Assembly (NCBI GenBank): GCA_021776885.1
Contig: JAJFFA010000920.1
Coordinates: 1-5,339 of the forward strand
Direction: 5' to 3'
Origin: Planctomycetota bacterium
GTDB taxonomy: Bacteria; Planctomycetota; UBA1135; GCA-002686595
DNA: 5,339 bases
Shown here piece after piece: positions 3,766 to 5,339 of this stretch. Within the stretch, counting starts at the first letter, position 1. Every line of letters starts with the position of its first letter. Made by a program: the position numbers and the translations under genes. A model generated the notes under the pieces. That model was not told the DNA's origin, searched no databases, and was given only the letters and a program-made list of their open reading frames with translations.

Positions 3766-5339
3766 ATGATCCTCCCTCCTTCTTGCCTCCTGCGCCCCTT
3801 CGTCGCCCTGGCCACGGTCCTGTCGGGCCTGCCGGCCCAGGCCCAGAGCGGCTGTGACTGGCAGCCGTTGGCGCCCATGGGGGCGACCCGTCTCGAGGCC
3901 GGTTCGGCCGTGGTGAACGGCCGGCTGTTCGTCTTCGGCGGCTTCAGCGGCGGGTCCCTGAGCGCGCTGAGGCGCTCCGACGTGTTCGACCCCGGAACGG
4001 GCCAGTGGACGCAGCTCGCGGACATGCCCAGCGCCGTGACACACATCGGCTTCGCAGCCGACGGGACGGACGTCTGGATCGTCGGCGGCTTCGTCGGCAA
4101 TCACCCGGGCGTGGCCACGGACGAGACCTTCATCTACGACACGCTCAGCAACTCCTGGAGCAACGGCCCGCCCCTGCCCGGCGAACGGGCCGGTGGGGCC
4201 TGCGCCATCCTCGGCCGCAAGCTGCACTACTTCGGCGGCACCCTCGCCGATCGCGACACGAACTCCGCGGACCACTGGGAGCTCGACCTCGACAACCCGG
4301 TCACCTGGAGCGCCCTGGCGCCGCTGCCCGAGCCGCGCACGCACCTGGGCGGGATCGCCTTCGCTGGCCGAGCCTTCGCGGTGGGGGGGCAGTTCAACCA
4401 CGACACCAATCCGATGGACGTGGATCGCTTCCACGCCTACGACCCGCAGACGGACACCTGGGAGACCCTGGCGCCGCTGCCCTTCCCGCGCTCGCACATC
4501 GAGAGCGCGACCCTCGAGCTGGGGGGCAAGATCGCCGTGGGCGGCGGGCGCAATGACGACGTTCCCTCGGTCGCCGACCTGGCCGCCTGGGATCCGGTCG
4601 CCAACGCCTGGGCCACGCTGACCGCCCTGCCCGGCCCGCTGCTCGCACCCACGATCAAGGTCATCGGCCAGCACCTGTACCTGGCGGGTGGGGGGCCCTT
4701 CGCCACCCAGCCCAAGGCTGCGGCCTTCTCGCGCCGCGTGGACTCGATCGAGGACGGCGTGCTGCGCGCCAACGCCGGCGGCGCGACCTACCAGGCCGTC
4801 CAGGGCGAGAACTGGTGCGGCGACTTCAACGCCCTCGGCGGCCAGACCTTCACGGACACGTCGATGCCCATCGCGGGCACGGCGGACGACTTCCTCTACC
4901 AGTCGGAGCGCTTCGCGGGCAGCGTCGACCCCACGCGCCTGGCCTACCGCTTCGCCGTGCTACCGGGTCTGTTCCGCGTGCGCCTGCACTTCGCGGAGAT
5001 CTTCTTCGACCAGGCTGGCGAGCGCGTCTTCGACGTCGACCTGCAGGGCGAGCGCGTGATCGAGGACTACGACATCCTGGCCGCGGTCGGGGAGCGCACG
5101 GCCGACGTGCACACCTTCGACCTGGAGGTCACGGACGGAAACGTGGACATCGAGATGACCTCGAGCGTCGACCGCCCCAAGATCGCGGCGATCGAGGTCC
5201 TGGCCCTGCCTGCGGGCTCCTTCGAGAGCTACTGCGTCGGTGCGCCCAACTCCGCGGGCGCGGGCGCGCGCATGTCCTTCGTCGGCTCGACGGCTGCGGC
5301 GGACAACGCCTTCACCCTGCGCGCCGAGGGCGCGCCCCC
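3766..5339 (+). CDS. Secreted six-blade Kelch propeller and malectin-like protein, 3' truncated
   Basis: The frame is open from the ATG at 3766 to the window end, giving 524 codons without a stop. A signal peptide (1-26) ends in AQA before Gln27. Six Kelch blades follow, with Gly-Gly doublets at about 58, 107, 157, 207, 259 and 308. Each pairs with a W-x2-L/G-x2-L/M-P-like motif; the first is WQPLAPM at 32-38, so the N-terminal strand probably closes the ring. A malectin-like domain spans about 333-480, with NAGGATY (336-342), DDFLYQSERF (about 374-383), RVRLHFAEIFF (404-414) and a closing IAAIEVLAL. Malectin domains bind carbohydrate. From about 485 the ESYCVGAPNSAGAG segment begins a C-terminal region resembling repeats in secreted planctomycete proteins. 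The protein is probably exported and binds glycans or surface polymers, with no catalytic motif seen. Kelch propellers include galactose-oxidase-like enzymes, but their copper ligands are not apparent. Confidence 0.88.
   Translation, partial: MILPPSCLLRPFVALATVLSGLPAQAQSGCDWQPLAPMGATRLEAGSAVVNGRLFVFGGFSGGSLSALRRSDVFDPGTGQWTQLADMPSAVTHIGFAADGTDVWIVGGFVGNHPGVATDETFIYDTLSNSWSNGPPLPGERAGGACAILGRKLHYFGGTLADRDTNSADHWELDLDNPVTWSALAPLPEPRTHLGGIAFAGRAFAVGGQFNHDTNPMDVDRFHAYDPQTDTWETLAPLPFPRSHIESATLELGGKIAVGGGRNDDVPSVADLAAWDPVANAWATLTALPGPLLAPTIKVIGQHLYLAGGGPFATQPKAAAFSRRVDSIEDGVLRANAGGATYQAVQGENWCGDFNALGGQTFTDTSMPIAGTADDFLYQSERFAGSVDPTRLAYRFAVLPGLFRVRLHFAEIFFDQAGERVFDVDLQGERVIEDYDILAAVGERTADVHTFDLEVTDGNVDIEMTSSVDRPKIAAIEVLALPAGSFESYCVGAPNSAGAGARMSFVGSTAAADNAFTLRAEGAP

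Noticed and set aside
2814..4100. Upstream extension of the YtkA-like frame to a 593-residue protein
   Set aside because: It runs antisense through the methyltransferase and the Kelch gene. The ATG at 2813 gives a proper lipoprotein signal.
3745..4674. 309-codon open frame on the - strand
   Set aside because: It is antisense to the Kelch repeats, whose six regular Gly-Gly blades and signal peptide identify the real frame. The shadow has repetitive Arg/Gly/Val-rich composition without motifs.
1..5339. tRNA or rRNA genes, CRISPR arrays, insertion sequences, prophage or attachment sites
   Set aside because: I saw no regularly spaced repeats, transposase or integrase motifs, terminal inverted repeats or tRNA-like cloverleaf sequence.

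Overview
The window is high-GC bacterial DNA with strongly GC-biased third codon positions, so long antisense open frames are common and were discounted. The best lineage clue is the secreted Kelch/malectin protein at the right end. Its C-terminal segment has the pattern Y-C-x4-PNS-x-G-x-G-A...N-x-FTL...P. From memory, this resembles a C-terminal domain repeated across secreted proteins of some Planctomycetota. The lack of Shine-Dalgarno sequences at the central divergent starts fits that lineage. The assignment is inference, not a database result.

Layout from left to right: (1) the first 29 codons of a leftward gene leaving the window at base 1, family uncertain. (2) A 261-base gap with a 12-base perfect palindrome, a terminator-like hairpin that would work on the + strand, and a 7-bp hairpin downstream of the next gene. 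(3) A compact leftward three-gene operon, read from 2813 down to 350: a YtkA/FixH-like lipoprotein, a di-heme c-type cytochrome of the MauG/cytochrome c peroxidase superfamily that is also a probable lipoprotein, and a small two-helix PepSY membrane protein. Both junctions are 4-base stop/start overlaps (GTGA and ATGA), so the three are probably translationally coupled. (4) A divergent rightward beta-class DNA methyltransferase, starting only 15 bases from the operon's first codon. (5) A 91-base spacer with a 7-bp hairpin touching a Shine-Dalgarno sequence. (6) A rightward secreted protein with six Kelch blades, a malectin-like domain and the planctomycete-type C-terminal segment, cut off by the window end.

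The operon looks like an extracytoplasmic redox or metal-handling module: a membrane PepSY protein, a lipid-anchored di-heme enzyme with an unusual His-rich insertion, and a lipid-anchored beta-sandwich protein rich in His and Met. By analogy with the MbnH/MbnP pair, in which a di-heme enzyme oxidises a Trp on its partner, the cytochrome could act on the YtkA-like protein; this is a hypothesis. The methyltransferase has no restriction partner in view and looks solitary. The Kelch/malectin protein is probably secreted and carbohydrate-binding, with no evident link to the operon.
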